Translations under genes and position numbers: made by a program
Notes under the pieces: model-generated
What the model was told of the DNA's origin: nothing
Database searches by the model: none
What the model saw: only the letters and a program-made list of their open reading frames with translations
Shown: positions 23,847 through 35,686 of the stretch, one piece after another
Layout: each line of letters opens with the position of its first letter
Numbering within the stretch: position 1 is the stretch's first letter
NCBI GenBank assembly: GCA_028583405.1
Contig: CM053253.1
Span: forward strand, 274,230 to 338,229
Length of the DNA stretch: 64,000 bases
Reading direction: 5' to 3'
Source of the DNA: Pogonophryne albipinna
Taxonomy: Eukaryota > Chordata > Actinopteri > Perciformes > Artedidraconidae

Positions 23847-24041
23847 GATGTCTACATCAACGAGCATCTGACCAAGTACAACGGCAACATAGCCAGAAAG
23901 GCTCGCTTCATGAAAAAACAGAAGAAAATTCAGAACACCTGGACAACAAACTGCAAAATATTTCTAAAGCTAAACGGAACACCTGAGGAGGTCAAAGTAC
24001 TGGTCATCAGAAACATGGAGGATCTGGATAAATACCAATAA
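23847..24041 (+). pseudogene. LINE ORF1 C-terminal fragment
   Basis: The frame reads VYINEHLTKYNGNIARKARF and continues to a TAA at 24039. INEHLTK, ARKARFMKKQ and VIRNMEDLDKY blocks are familiar from the first ORF of fish jockey-type LINEs, where ORF1 is an RNA-binding chaperone. It is cut at the left. The matching ORF2 follows at 24380 but is separated by an LTR. Confidence 0.65.
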
Positions 24042-24047
24042 TCTTCA

Positions 24048-24378
24048 TGTTCCGGACCACACATGAGGTAACAAGCACTTACACACAACCATGACTCACA
24101 CTGAATGGTTCCTGTTCCCTCCTACCTGTTTTCTTGATTGTGTTCACCTGGTGCCCCTGTGTTTTCTCCTCCCTCCTCACCTGTCTCTTGTTTCCTTGAT
24201 TAGTCCTGTGTGTATTTAAGTTCTGTTTTTTCTGTCTGTCTTTGTTGTTTCGTCTTTTGTTGGTGACCGAGTTCACCGGGGAGTGTTCTGTTTGTCCGAG
24301 TTATTTTATTATCCTTGAAATAAAGGTGATATCAGTGTTATCTGCATTTGGGTCCGGCTTGCTTCACTCACCGTAACA
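24048..24378 (+). repeat. Solo LTR-like insertion
   Basis: Begins TGTTCCGG and ends CCGTAACA (inverted ends with one mismatch). It has a TATTTAAG promoter-like box near 24214 and AATAAAGG near 24320. Flanking pentamers (CTTCA and GTATT) differ, so there is no target duplication. It separates the ORF1 end from an endonuclease that lacks its first half. Confidence 0.65.
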
Positions 24379-24379
24379 G

Positions 24380-26840
24380 TATTGAGATTTTCAAGGACTG
24401 GATGGAGGAAATATTCTCAAAAGTGATTCATAAAACAGTTTTCATTTGTGGGGACTTCAATATTGACCTTTTTAAATCCAAATAATCACAGCATGACAGA
24501 AGAATGTATCAACACAATGTACAGTATGAGTTTATTCCAAAAAGTACTAGACCCAGCAGAATCACATCGCACTGTGCTACTCTCACAGACAATATATTCA
24601 CAAATGACATAGAAAACAACACAGTAAGTGGACTCTTCATAAATGATATAAGTGACCACCTACCAGTATTTGCAGTTTATGACAGAAACTACAGTAATAA
24701 CATGCCGGACAAAGCTATTCAATACAGACGAGTTAGATCAGAGGAAGCAATGAACGCTTTAGAAAATGCTTTACTGGCACAAAGATGGGATGATTTATAC
24801 AAAGAAAACAATATTGACATATGATCAATTCCTGATCATTATATAATACATACTGCCCAATTGTCAAATACAGTAGAAAAATGAAATATGCAGAAAGTCC
24901 ATGGATCACAAGGGGTTTACAAAATGCCTGTAAAAAGACAAATTCATTGTATAGAGATTTCATGCGAAATAAAACAAAAGAGACGGAGATTAGATATAAA
25001 AAATATAAAAATAAATTAACAATTATTATAAGGACCTGCAAAAGTGAATACTATCGGAAAATACTAGACAAAAATAAAAACAACATTAAAGGAATATGGA
25101 GCATACTGAATAGTATTATAAAAAATGGGTCTAGAAAAAGGAGTTATCCCACATACTTCATTGACAAGGATAAGGAAGAGGAAAATATGGATGTTGTATC
25201 CAACAGTTTCAATGATTTCTTTGTAATTGTTGGACCTGAATTAGCAGGCAAAATCCCTGATGGAGGAACATCAGAAAAAAAGCTGGAAAACGTAATAAAA
25301 CGAAGTCCTTTCTCAATGTTCCTCACAGCAGTGCATGAAAGGGAAGTAGTTGTTATTGTAACGAAATGTAAAAACAAAAAATGTACCGATTGTGATGACA
25401 TTGACATGACTGTATTAAAAAAGGTTATAGATGTTATTTCAAAACCATTCACACACATATGTAACTTATCATTCCAAACTGGTGCATTTCCTAACAAAAT
25501 GAAAATAGCAAAAGTCATACCTTTGTTCTAAGCTGGGAAAAAACATCACTTCACAAACTACAGACCTGTCTCACTTCTACCACAATTCTCAACAATTCTT
25601 GAAAAGCTTTTCAATAACAGACAATTTCATAGAAAACACAAACTTCTCACCGGAAGTCAATACGGATTCAGAGCCAATAGATCAACATCGATGTCTTTAA
25701 TAGACTCACTTGAAGAAATGACTAGCTCAATTGACCAAAAGAAACATGCCATTGGAATATTCATTGACCTAAAAAAAGCATTTGACACAATTAATCATGA
25801 CAAATTAATAAAGAAACTGGAACGTTATGGAATCAGGGGTGTAGTTTTGGAATGGGTAAGGAGTTATTTAACCAACAGGCAACAGTTTGTGAAGCTGGGA
25901 GAGTGTTGTTCTTCATATTTGGACATTACATGCGGTGTCCCCCAGGGGTCAGAATTGGGGCCGAAACTATTTATTATGTATATTAATGAAATATGCAATG
26001 TATCGACAGTACTCAAGTTTGTTTTGTTTGCTGATGACACTAATATATTTTGTTCTGGGGACAATGCTACTATTGGAAGAGATCAGCTGAAATATGCAAA
26101 CTAAAGTTATGGCTAAACAGTAATAAGTTATCATTAAACTTGAATAAAACAACATTAATCATATTTGGAAATAGCGATACACAAGCATCCATTAAGATAG
26201 ATGGGATTTTCATTGAGAGAGTTAAAGAACATACATTCCTTGGAATCACAATTGATGAGAAACTGAGCTGGAAACCACACATAAAACATATTCATTCCAA
26301 AGTCTCAAGAAGTATTGCAATATGAAACAAGGCAAAACAGATTCTTGATCAAAATTCTCTCTACATTCTTTACTGTTCATTGGTGTTACCTTATTTAAGT
26401 TACTGTGCAGAGGTTTGGGGCAGTAATTATAAAACTACAACACAATCCCTATTTATTCTACAAAAAAGAGCAATAAGACTTATTAAAAATGTCGGCTATA
26501 GGGATCATACAAACCCATTATTCTTAGAGCTAAAATTATTAAAACTGTCAGATCTTGTTGAATTCCAAATCGCACAAATCATGTTTAAGGCAAAAAATGT
26601 TCAATGACCTGGAATATTCAGATATTGTTCAATGAAAGACAAGGGAATTATTATTTACGTGGTTCATTTATATTCACTAATGTTAGGGTGCGCACAACAA
26701 AGAGAAGTTTTTGTGTTTCTGTTTGTGGGGTGAAGATCTGGAACAATGTGAGTGAGGAGCTAAAGGGATGTCCAAACATCAAACTATTCAAAAAGAGGTA
26801 TAAAGACACAATTCTCACGTACAGGTACAGGGACTGCTAA
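24380..26840 (+). pseudogene. Jockey-superfamily LINE ORF2, broken
   Basis: The endonuclease C-terminal part (ICGDFNIDL, TLTDNIFTND, INDISDHLPVF) is followed by the long linker at 24881-25531 (RNACKKTNSLYRDF-like block and KGIWSILNSIIKNGS). The RT has IFIDLKKAFDTINHDKL, CGVPQGSELGPKLF and the FADDTNIF box (about 26026-26049). The C-terminal domain runs to RYRDC and a TAA at 26838. Stops or frameshifts occur near 24483, 24823, 25530, 26100, 26325 and 26605. The first half of the endonuclease is missing. Confidence 0.88.
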
Positions 26841-27034
26841 ACCATAACTGTTTATATTTTGTATTCTATTTATGAATTTGTGTTTGTATGAATTTGTGTA
26901 TGGACATATATATCTAAATAAATAGAGACCATTCTCCTAACTTGCCTGTATATATTATATGAATGATTATATAAATTATTCCAGATTCTAAGTATACATT
27001 TATATTGTATGTTAACTTATATTTAAAAAAAGGG

Positions 27035-27079
27035 GAGAAGGGGTCGGATTAAAGTGTAAACTTCTTCCGACCCCTTCTC
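27035..27079 (+). other. Hairpin in the LINE 3' UTR
   Basis: A perfect 14-bp stem, GAGAAGGGGTCGGA (27035-27048) with TCCGACCCCTTCTC (27066-27079), and a 17-base loop. It lies about 200 bp past the ORF2 stop. Such conserved 3' stems are the usual recognition element for LINE reverse transcriptases; that role here is inferred. Confidence 0.75.
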
Positions 27080-27089
27080 GGACGTGTAA

Positions 27090-27861
27090 TTAGCTAAAGC
27101 TTTGTTGTTTATTGTTATCAGACGATGATACTACAGATTATTCATTTATCAATTAAATATTTCGTTTTGTTATTGCATTCATTTGTATAGTACTGTATCA
27201 TGTCTGTATCACCTTTTGTTTCATTTGTATTTTCTTTGGTTTTACACGCTCTAAAAAATAATAATAAACTAAATACATTTAAAATAAAAGATACAAACAT
27301 ACGTTGTGTTAATGTTATGAAATGTTGTCTCATAAATGATGCGGTGAGCAGGAGGACAGAATTACGTCTAAACTGACGCCGTGTTGCATTTCTGTAGGTT
27401 GTAGATACGAGCATGGTTTTATATACTATCACGTTTAATCGTGTTTTATGCCGTTTGCTAAGACTTGATAAGTCGCTCGTAAAACACAGGAGGTATGGAA
27501 GCTAAGAACACCATGTGGTAAATTGTACAGCTAATATAAGACAACACATTAGTTGTATTTCCTTTAACTGGTGGATTATGGATATAGAGTTGCTGATCGA
27601 CAACTGGAACACAAACCACCAAATGCAAACACATAATTCAGATCCAGTCGTCATGACTCCACTCCGGAGGGATTCCCCGATCATTTCTTACAGTCTCTCA
27701 TCAAGGGGGGTCTCCTGTCCCCGGTACAAACACACTGCCTGAGGAAGGCTATGTGTATTCTTTTTGTCATTAACCTTTTTCGGACCACTTATTTATTTAT
27801 TTTGGTGACGATCCGACCTCCATGCTGCTACTCTGGTTCAAACTGCATCCACCAGACAATA
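27090..27861. other. No gene seen (about 0.77 kb)
   Basis: AT-rich sequence between the LINE end and the tandem duplication. No coding frame I recognise, no obvious repeat copies elsewhere in the window. It would be interior sequence of the 23360-28233 element if that element is real. Confidence 0.4.
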
Positions 27862-28541
27862 TGATTTATCTCCACCTCCCCAAAATAACCACAATCTGAC
27901 ACGGTGTGAAATGTCTTTTTTAGCTGTTCTGTCGTCATTTCCTGCTATCTCCTTCATAAAGTCAGTCAGTCAGAATGAATGAATGGGCGTTTCTTTGACT
28001 ATTTATAGGCAAATATGGGCGTTACGTGAAGCCCGCAAAAGATGCACAGCATTTCGATTGTGATTTATAAAGGGAAACCGGCGTAGGAAGTGCCGTACGC
28101 ACTTTCCTCGCCGGTACGCAATGTTTGGTGAATCGGAAAGTGGCGGAAAATGTATGTACCTATTTTTCGGATTTCTACTACGTAAGCAACCTTCCCACGT
28201 GGATCCTACGCACGGCGTTATACATGAGGCCCCTGGTCGTCATGATCTTAATGTGTTTAGTTTCCGGTTATATTTTTGAAATTCTGTTCTCCCTGTGTCT
28301 GGACTTCCTGCCTGTGTTTGCCCTCCTGTGTCTGATTGTCCCTTTGTGTTCACCTGTTGTTGTTGTTGTGTTTCTGCCTCCTCTCCCCAGCTGTGTCTTG
28401 TGTATGGGTTACTGAAGACGGAATCAACTGATGCTGGCTAGAATGAGGTGTGTGTGTGTGTGTGTGTGTCCAGCTGTGATTTCCCTTCTGTGTATTTAGT
28501 CTTGTTTTCCCCTTTGCTCCATGTCTGATCGTCGTCTCTCT

Positions 28542-29030
28542 GTTATGAACTCAGACACTCAGGATATAGGACCCAATTGCACGACCCGGGAGACAGAGGT
28601 ATAGTATTGGTAAGACACTTTATTTTTCCAAAAAACAAGATGAACAAAAAATTGTCACTATCGAATCTCAGGATGAGATGACAAAAAATGAGAACAAAAG
28701 GAAATCGCTCACGTAGTGAGGAACAACACTTTTCTAGAGCACAAAGAGAGCATAGAACTGACTATGAACACTGGGAGACTGGGGAATTTAAACACATGAC
28801 AACAAGACACAGGTGGGGACAATCAGGGGCGGGGCTGGTGCTGATGATCACAGGAGACACACAAGGGAAACAGGTGAACACAATTAGACACACCAGGGAA
28901 ACTAACGACAGGGAGGAAAACACAGGGGCCCTTTCTCATGTCATCAAATCCCACTCCTCGACTCCTCGACTCCTCGACACCTCGACACCTCGACCCCTCG
29001 GTCCTCCGATAGTGACCCGGAAATGAATTT
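28542..29030 (-). repeat. LTR-like segment (unit 1)
   Basis: The plus strand starts TGTTATGAACTCAGACACTC, with TTTATTTTT (minus-strand AATAAA) shortly inside and GACACAAGGGAAACAGGTGA further on. This layout is common in fish Gypsy LTRs read backwards. I cannot place a clean second end. The same segment is at about 30464-30950. Confidence 0.4.
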
Positions 29031-29295
29031 CAGCGCGCCATGTTGAAGGACATCTAATTTCTCTAAATGCACTTCGAGGACCGAGCATCGAAGAGGCTCT
29101 CTGGAGGAGCTATAACCGAGGATACACTGATGGTTCCTCCACGGCTCCTCCGCGGATGCATTTCCGGCAACAGAGATGTTTCGGCCGGACCTTTAACCTT
29201 TGTGTGCTGTTTGGGTCTGTGGGACCCGTTTGCAGTGTTTACTAAAATAACATGTATTCAATTTAATTATTTTAACCTGCTTTATTTGGGGGTGG

Positions 29296-29508
29296 ACCTC
29301 ACATCCTATAGGGGGGTCCTCACCTCCTCTAGGGGGGTCCTCGCCTCCTCTAGGGGGGACCTCGCCTCCTCTAGGGGGGTCCTCACCTCCTCTAGGGGGG
29401 ACCTCACCTTCTCTAGGGGGGTCCTCACATCCTCTAGGGGGGTCCTCACATCCTCTAGGGGGGACCTCGCCTCCTCTAGGGGGGTCCTCGCCTCCTCTTG
29501 GGGGGTCC
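29296..29508. repeat. 21-bp minisatellite, 10 units
   Basis: Units of the form CCTCACCTCCTCTAGGGGGGT, alternating T/AC at the joint and A/G or C/T at two places. Open frames on both strands across it are artefacts of the 21-bp (multiple of 3) period. The partner array at 31217-31450 has 11 units. Confidence 0.9.
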
Positions 29509-29845
29509 GGGGGCATTCATCAATCTGGTGCACTTTGAGCACAACATGAATTTATGGACACAGCTCTCAACACTCAGATGAAAGGGAGCTGTATACTTTT
29601 CAATAATCCAAACATCTTTAGAATATGATCACAACCAATAACAAATAATTTAAACTTGTTTATTCTTATCTTATGTTACCTAGTTAGCATTCTTTCTTTT
29701 TCGCTATGCATATTTTACTATTCGCTCCCCTTTTAAACTGTTTTTTTTACTGTCCTATACACATTGGAATGATTTCTTACTTTATCTATATGTAGCCGGT
29801 GCTACTGTTTTCTGGATTAGCTGTCAGATCATTTCTTCACGTGGC

Positions 29846-31788
29846 TGATTTATCTCCACCTCCCCAAAATAACCACAATCTGACACGGTGTGAAATGTAT
29901 TTTTTAGCTGTTCTGTCGTCATTTCCTGCTATCTCCTTCATAAAGTCAGTCAGTCAGAATGAATGAATGGGCGTTTCTTTGACTATTTATAGGCAAATAT
30001 GGGCGTTACGTGAAGCCCGCAAAAGATGCACAGCATTTCGATTGTGATTTATAAAGGGAAACCGGCGTAGGAAGTGCCGTACGCACTTTCCTCGCCGGTA
30101 CGCAATGTTTGGTGAATCGGAAAGTGGCGGAAAATGTATGTACCTATTTTTCGGATTTCTACTACGTAAGCAACCTTCCCACGTGGATCCTACGCACGGC
30201 GTTATACATGAGGCCCCTGGTCGTCATGATCTTAATGTGTTTAGTTTCCGGTTATATTTTGAAATTCTGTTCTCCCTGTGTCTGGACTTCCTGCCTGTGT
30301 TTGCCCTCCTGTGTCTGATTGTCCCTTTGTGTTCACCTGTTGTTGTTGTTGTTGTTGTTGTGTTTCTGCCTCCTCTCCCCAGCTGTGTCTTGTCCTGTGA
30401 TTTCCCTTCTGTGTATTTAGTCTTGTTTTCCCCTTTGCTCCATGTCTGATCGTCGTCTCTCTGTTATGAACTCAGACACTCAGGATATAGGACCCAATTG
30501 CACGACCCGGGAGACAGAGGTATAGTATTGGTAAGACACTTTATTTTTCCAAAAAACAAGATGAACAAAAAATTGTCACTATCGAATCTCAGGATGAGAT
30601 GACAAAAAATGAGAACAAAAGGAAATCGCTCACGTAGTGAGGAACAACACTTTTCTAGAGCACAAAGAGAGCATAGAACTGACTATGAACACTGGGAGAC
30701 TGGGGAATTTAAACACATGACAACAAGACACAGGTGAGGACAATCAGGGGCGGGGCTGGTGCTGATGATCACAGGAGACACACAAGGGAAACAGGTGAAC
30801 ACAATTAGACACACCAGGGAAACTAACGACAGGGAGGAAAACACAGGGGCCCTTTCTCATGTCATCAAATCCCACTCCTCGACTCCTCGACTCCTCGACA
30901 CCTCGACACCTCGACACCTCGGTCCTCCGATAGTGACCCGGAAATGAATTTCAGCGCGCCATGTTGAAGGACATCTAATTTCTCTAAATGCACTTCGAGG
31001 ACCGAGCATCGAAGAGGCTCTCTGGAGGAGCTATAACCGAGGATACACTGATGGTTCCTCCACGGCTCCTCCGCGGATGCATTTCCGGGAACAGAGATGT
31101 TTCGGCCGGACCTTTAACCTTTGTGTGCTGTTTGGGTCTGTGGGACCCGTTTGCAGTGTTTACTAAAATAACATGTATTCAATTTAATTATTTTAACCTG
31201 CTTTATTTGGGGGTGGACCTCACATCCTATAGGGGGGTCCTCACCTCCTCTAGGGGGGTCCTCGCCTCCTCTAGGGGGGACCTCGCCTCCTCTAGGGGGG
31301 TCCTCACCTCCTCTAGGGGGGACCTCACCTTCTCTAGGGGGGTCCTCACATCCTCTAGGGGGGTCCTCACATCCTCTAGGGGGGTCCTCACCTCCTCTAG
31401 GGGGGACCTCGCCTCCTCTAGGGGGGTCCTCGCCTCCTCTTGGGGGGTCCGGGGGCATTCATCAATCTGGTGCACTTTGAGCACAACATGAATTTATGGA
31501 CACAGCTCTCAACACTCAGATGAAAGGGAGCTGTATACTTTTCAATAATCCAAACATCTTTAGAATATGATCACAACCAATAACAAATAATTTAAACTTG
31601 TTTATTCTTATCTTATGTTACCTAGTTAGCATTCTTTCTTTTTCGCTATGCATATTTTACTATTCGCTCCCCTTTTAAACTGTTTTTTTTACTGTCCTAT
31701 ACACATTGGAATGATTTCTTACTTTATCTATATGTAGCCGGTGCTACTGTTTTCTGGATTAGCTGTCAGATCATTTCTTCACGTGGCT
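29846..31788 (+). repeat. Tandem duplication, second unit
   Basis: Direct copy of 27862-29845 with a few substitutions. It lacks the 28402-28470 piece, has a longer GTT run near 30340 and one more minisatellite unit. It continues seamlessly into LTR-like sequence (GAGCCGCCACTGCCCC), whereas unit 1 is cut at the same CACGTGGCTGA. Confidence 0.9.
31217..31450. repeat. 21-bp minisatellite, 11 units
   Basis: As at 29296-29508 but with one extra unit next to a repeated CACATCC type unit. Confidence 0.9.
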
Positions 31789-32060
31789 GAGCCGCCACTG
31801 CCCCTTTAAGACACCACCCCCCCCCTTCTTTAGTCAGCTGGCCCTTCCATATAAGGAAAACGCCGCAGCTGTACGTAGTTCAGCATCTAGCGCCACACTT
31901 TAAATGCCCACTCACACCTCACCCAAATCAGCTGTGACTATTACGAGTGTTCTTGTTCCAGTCATCGTTGTCTGGCTGATAGGCGTGTATTCCCCCTATA
32001 CGAGGTATGTGAAGCTGCTGTTAGGACTTGTAACATTCAGTGTACCACTAAATTGTTAAC
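31735..32060 (+). repeat. LTR-like 5' part cut by Rex3
   Basis: Starts TGTAGCCGGTGCTACTG, similar to the Gypsy LTR start at 21574. It includes CCATATAAGG (a possible TATA box near 31848) and runs to AAATTGTTAAC where the Rex3 (ATCC)n tail begins. The 3' half of the LTR is not found on the far side of Rex3. Confidence 0.45.
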
Positions 32061-35000
32061 ATCCATCCATCCATCCATCCATCCATCCATCTTCTTCCGC
32101 TTATCCGTGGTCAGATCGCGGGGGTAGCAGTTCCAGCAGAGAGCCCCAAACTTCCTTTTCCCTGGCGACATCAACCAGCTCTGACTGGGGGATCCCAAGG
32201 CGCTCCCAGGCCAGCGAAGAGATATAATCCCTCCACCTGGTCCTAGGTCTACCCCTTGGTCTCTTCCCAGCTGGACGTGCCTGGAACACCTCCCTAGGGA
32301 GGCGCCCAGGTGGCATCCTAACTAGGTGCCCGAACCACCTCAACTGGCTCCTTTCGACGCGAAGGAGGAGCGGCTCAACTCCGAGTCCCTCCCTGATGAC
32401 CGAACTTCTCACCTTATCCCTAAGGGAGACACCAGCCACCCTGCGGAGAAAACCCATCTCGGCCGCTTGTATCCGCGATCTCGTTCTTTCGGTCATGACC
32501 CATCCTTCATGACCATAGGTGAGGGTAGGAACGAAAATGGCCCGGTAGACAGAGAGCTTTGCCTTCTGGCTCAGCTCCCTTTTCGTCACAACGGTGCGGT
32601 AAAGCGACTGCAGTACCGCTCCCGCTGCTCCGATTCTCCGGCCCATCTCACGCTCCATTGTTCCCTCACTCGAGAACAAGACCCCGAGATACTTGAACTC
32701 CTTCACTTGGGGTAAGGACTCATTCCCTACTTGGAGTGGACAGTCCATCGGTTTCCTGCTGAGAACCATGGCCTCAGATTTGGAGGTGCTGATCCTCATC
32801 CCAGCCGCTTCACACTCGGTTGCGAAGCGATCCAGTGAGTACTGAAGGCCGCAGACCGATGAAGCCATCAGAACCACATCATCTGCAAAAAGCAGTGGTG
32901 CAATCCTTAGTCCACCGAACTGCAGACCCCCTCCCCCATGACTACGCCTCGAAATCCGATCCATGTATATTACAAACAGGATTGGTGATAAAGCGCAGCC
33001 CTGGCGGAGGCCAACCCTCACCGGAAATGGGTCCGACTTAGTGCCGAGGACCCGGACACAGCTCTCGCTTTGGGAGTACAGAGATTGGATGGCCCTGAGT
33101 AGAGACCCCCTCACCCCATACTCCCGCAGCACCTCCCACAGTAACTCCCTGGGAACCCGGTCATACGCCTTCTCCAAGTCCACAAAACACATGTAGACCG
33201 GATAAGCGTACTCCCAGGCCCCCTCCAGGATCCTTGCGAGAGTAAAAAGCTGATCCGTCGTTCCACGACCAGGACGGAATCCGCATTGTTCCTCCTCAAT
33301 CTGAGGTTCGACAATCGGCCTGACCCTCCTTTCGAGTACCTTAGAGTAAACTTTCCCGGGGAGGCTGAGTAGTGTGATGCCTCTGTAATTGGCACACACC
33401 CTCTGATCCCCCTTTTTAAAAATGGGAACCACCACCCCGGTCTGCCACTCCTTCGGTACTGTTTCCGACTTCCACGCAATGTTGATGAGACGTGTCAACC
33501 ATGACAGTCCCTCAACACCCAGAGCCTTCAGCATTTCTGGGCGGATCTCATCCACCCCCGGGGCTTTGCCACTGTGGAGTTGTTTAACAACCTCAGTGAC
33601 CTCCCCCCGGGAGATTGGTGCCGATCCCCCGTCATACTCCAGCTCTGCCTCTAACATAGAGGGCGGAGTTGTCGGGTTCAGGAGTTCCTCAAAGTGTTCC
33701 TTCCAACGCCCCAACACTCCATCAGTTGAGGTCAACAACGTCCCATCCTTACTGTACACAGCTTGGATGGTTCCCTGCTTCCCCCTCCTGAGGTGTCGGA
33801 GAGTTTTCCAGAACAACTTTGGTGCCGCCCGAAAGTCCTTCTCCATGTCCTCTCCGAACTTCTCCCACACCCGCTGCTTTGCCTCGGCCACGGATGAGGC
33901 TGCTGCCCTTCGGGCCTGTCGGTACCTTGCAACTGCCTCGGGAGTCCCCCGGGATAACAAATCCCTGAAGGCCTCCTTCTTCAGTCGGACGGCTTCCCTG
34001 ACCACCGGTGTCCACCAGGAGGTTCGAGGGTTACCGCCCCTTGAGGCACCTAGGACCTTGAGACCACAGCTCCCCGCCGCGGCTTCGGCAATAGAGGCTT
34101 TGAACACCGACCACTCTGGTTCAATGTCCCCAACCTCCACAGGAATGCCTGAAAAGCTCCGCCGGAGGTGTGAGTTGAAGGCCTCCTGAACTTGGGCCTC
34201 CTCCAGACGTTCCCAGTTCACCCGAACTACACGTTTGGGCTTACCAGGTCTATCCAGAGGCTTCCCCCGCCATTCGACCCAACTCACCACCAGATGGTGA
34301 TCAGTTGACAACTCCGCCCCTCTCTTTACCCGAGTGTCCAAAACATACGGCCTCAGGTCCGATGATACGATAACGAAATCGATCATGGACCTTCTGCCTA
34401 GGGTGCTCTGGTACCACGTACACTTATGAGCATCCTTATGTTCGAACATGGTGTTTGTTATGGCCAATCCATGACTAGCACAGAAGTCCAGTAACAAACC
34501 ACCACTCCGGTTCAGATCAGGGGGGCCGTTCCTCCCAATCACGCCCCTCCAAGTGTCTCCATCATTGCCCACATGTGCGTTGAAGTCTCCCAACTAAAGA
34601 GTCCCCTTCAGGAGCCCCATACAGGACTCTTTCCAGGGTCTCCAAGAAGGCCGTATACTCTGAACTGCTGTTGGGTGCATAAGCACACACAACAGTCAGA
34701 GTTTTCCCCCCCATAACCCGCAGGCGTAGGGAGGCGACCCTCTCGTCCACTGGGGTAAACTCCAACAACGAAGCACCCAACCGGGGACTTGTGAGTATCC
34801 CCACACCCGCCCGGCGCCTCACACCTTGAGCAACTCCGGAGAAGAATAGAGTCCAACCCCTATCCAGAAGTAAGGTTCCAGAGCCGACGCTGTGCGTAGA
34901 GGTGAGCCCAACCAGATCCAACTGGTAACGCTCCACCTCCCGCACAAGCTCCGGCTCCTTCCCCCCCAGAGAGGTGACGTTCCACGTCCCCAAAGCCAGC

Positions 35001-35170
35001 TTCTGTCGCCCGGGTCTGGTCCGTCGAGACCCTCCGCTTTCACTGCCACCCTTCTGGCAGCGCACCCGACCCCATCGCTGTTTCCCGTAGGTGGTGGGCC
35101 CGCGGGACGGAGAAGCGGAGGTGTTGCCCACGTTGCCTTTTCGGGCTGGGCCCGGCCGGGAACATTTTTT
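32061..35170 (-). mobile_element. Rex3/RTE-clade LINE, near full length
   Basis: The minus strand runs from about 35170 to an (ATCC/GGAT)n tail at 32061-32092, the tandem tetranucleotide end typical of fish Rex3. It encodes one ORF with an apurinic endonuclease then reverse transcriptase and almost no 3' UTR. Only one clear lesion is visible. The GC-rich composition contrasts with the AT-rich surroundings, as expected for a recent insertion. Confidence 0.93.
32101..34593 (-). pseudogene. Rex3 ORF: endonuclease C-half and reverse transcriptase
   Basis: An 830-codon uninterrupted frame. It starts inside the endonuclease at [12 protein letters not shown], then [15 protein letters not shown] and [10 protein letters not shown]. 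The linker is followed by RT with [45 protein letters not shown] and the FADDVVLM box. The C-terminal part ([24 protein letters not shown]) ends PPRSDHG at TAA/tail. The protein would cut target DNA and prime cDNA synthesis. The first codon here is not a true start; the N-terminus continues in another frame upstream. Confidence 0.9.
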
Positions 35171-35218
35171 TTTTAAAATGTTGAAGTGAAATGCATCAAT
35201 CTGGAGCACTTTGAGCAC
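34594..35218 (-). pseudogene. Rex3 ORF: N-terminal endonuclease part
   Basis: The frame reads KGNVGNTSASPSRGPTTYGK, then LALGTWNVTSLGGKEPELV (Asn of the active site), LVGLTSTHS, RRAGVGILTSP and VVCAYAPNSSSEY (catalytic region). At GDSL it loses several bases relative to the GDFNAHV block, shifting the frame at about 34595-34605. The upstream start codon of Rex3 is not certain; the leftmost residues at 35218-35170 probably lie outside the element. Confidence 0.85.
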
Positions 35219-35470
35219 AACATGAATTTATGGATACAGCTCTCAACACTCAGATGAAAGGGAGCTGTATACTTTTCAATAATCCAAACATCTTTAGAAT
35301 ATGATCACAACCAATAACAAATAATTTAAACTTGTTTATTCTTATCTTGTGTTACCTAGTTAGCATTCTTTCTTTATATTTATGCATATTTTACTAATCA
35401 CTCCCCTTTTTAAACTGTTTTTTGTACTGTCCTATTGTACACATTGGAATTATGTCTTACTTTATCTATA
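35197..35470 (+). repeat. Third partial copy of the tandem-duplication sequence
   Basis: CATCAATCTGG.GCACTTTGAG and the following 270 bp match 29517-29790 and 31459-31733 with scattered substitutions and a few indels. It lacks the minisatellite, so it represents an older or diverged copy. It borders the long (CA)n. Confidence 0.85.
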
Positions 35471-35482
35471 TTAAATAGATAA

Positions 35483-35686
<204 letters not shown>

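Larger units (their letters stand above)
23360..28233. mobile_element. Possible DNA transposon pair of ends (PIF/Harbinger-like?)
   Basis: The left end GGGGCCTCATTTATAAAGG and the right end (reverse complement) GGGGCCTCATGTATAAC are similar inverted ends. Both neighbour GCGTACGC-rich subterminal sequence (left 23398-23490, right 28080-28110). No clear target duplication is visible and no transposase is recognised inside. The interior holds a LINE and an LTR, so if this is one element it has been heavily invaded. A second copy of the right end lies near 30217 in the tandem duplication. Confidence 0.4.
27862..29845 (+). repeat. Tandem duplication, first unit
   Basis: About 1.98 kb repeated directly at 29846-31788, starting TGATTTATCTCCACCTCCCC and ending CACGTGGC. 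It holds the GGGGCCTCA-type right end (near 28233), an LTR-like stretch beginning TGTTATGAACTCAGACACTC (28542), the CCTCGACxCCTCGAC run and the 21-bp minisatellite. It also holds the first bases of another LTR-like sequence (TGTAGCCGG at 29792). A 60-70-bp piece with (GT)n (28402-28470) is unique to this unit. Confidence 0.9.

Noticed and set aside
28125..28415. 96-114-codon plus frames in both tandem units
   Set aside because: No domain, low-complexity hydrophobic C-terminus; the frame crosses the terminal repeat of a DNA element and differs between units by indels.
29193..29549. SSRGVL / PPRGGEDPP repeat proteins (also 30988-31491)
   Set aside because: Artefact of the 21-bp minisatellite; open on both strands, GC-skewed, no start context or conserved flank.
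29296..31450. CRISPR-like array
   Set aside because: Units are directly abutting with no unique spacers, in a eukaryotic repeat context; this is a minisatellite. The finger arrays and the 33- and 43-bp repeats were rejected for the same reason.
32326..34189. Plus-strand frames opposite Rex3 (up to 255 codons)
   Set aside because: Antisense shadows of the GC-rich Rex3 coding strand.
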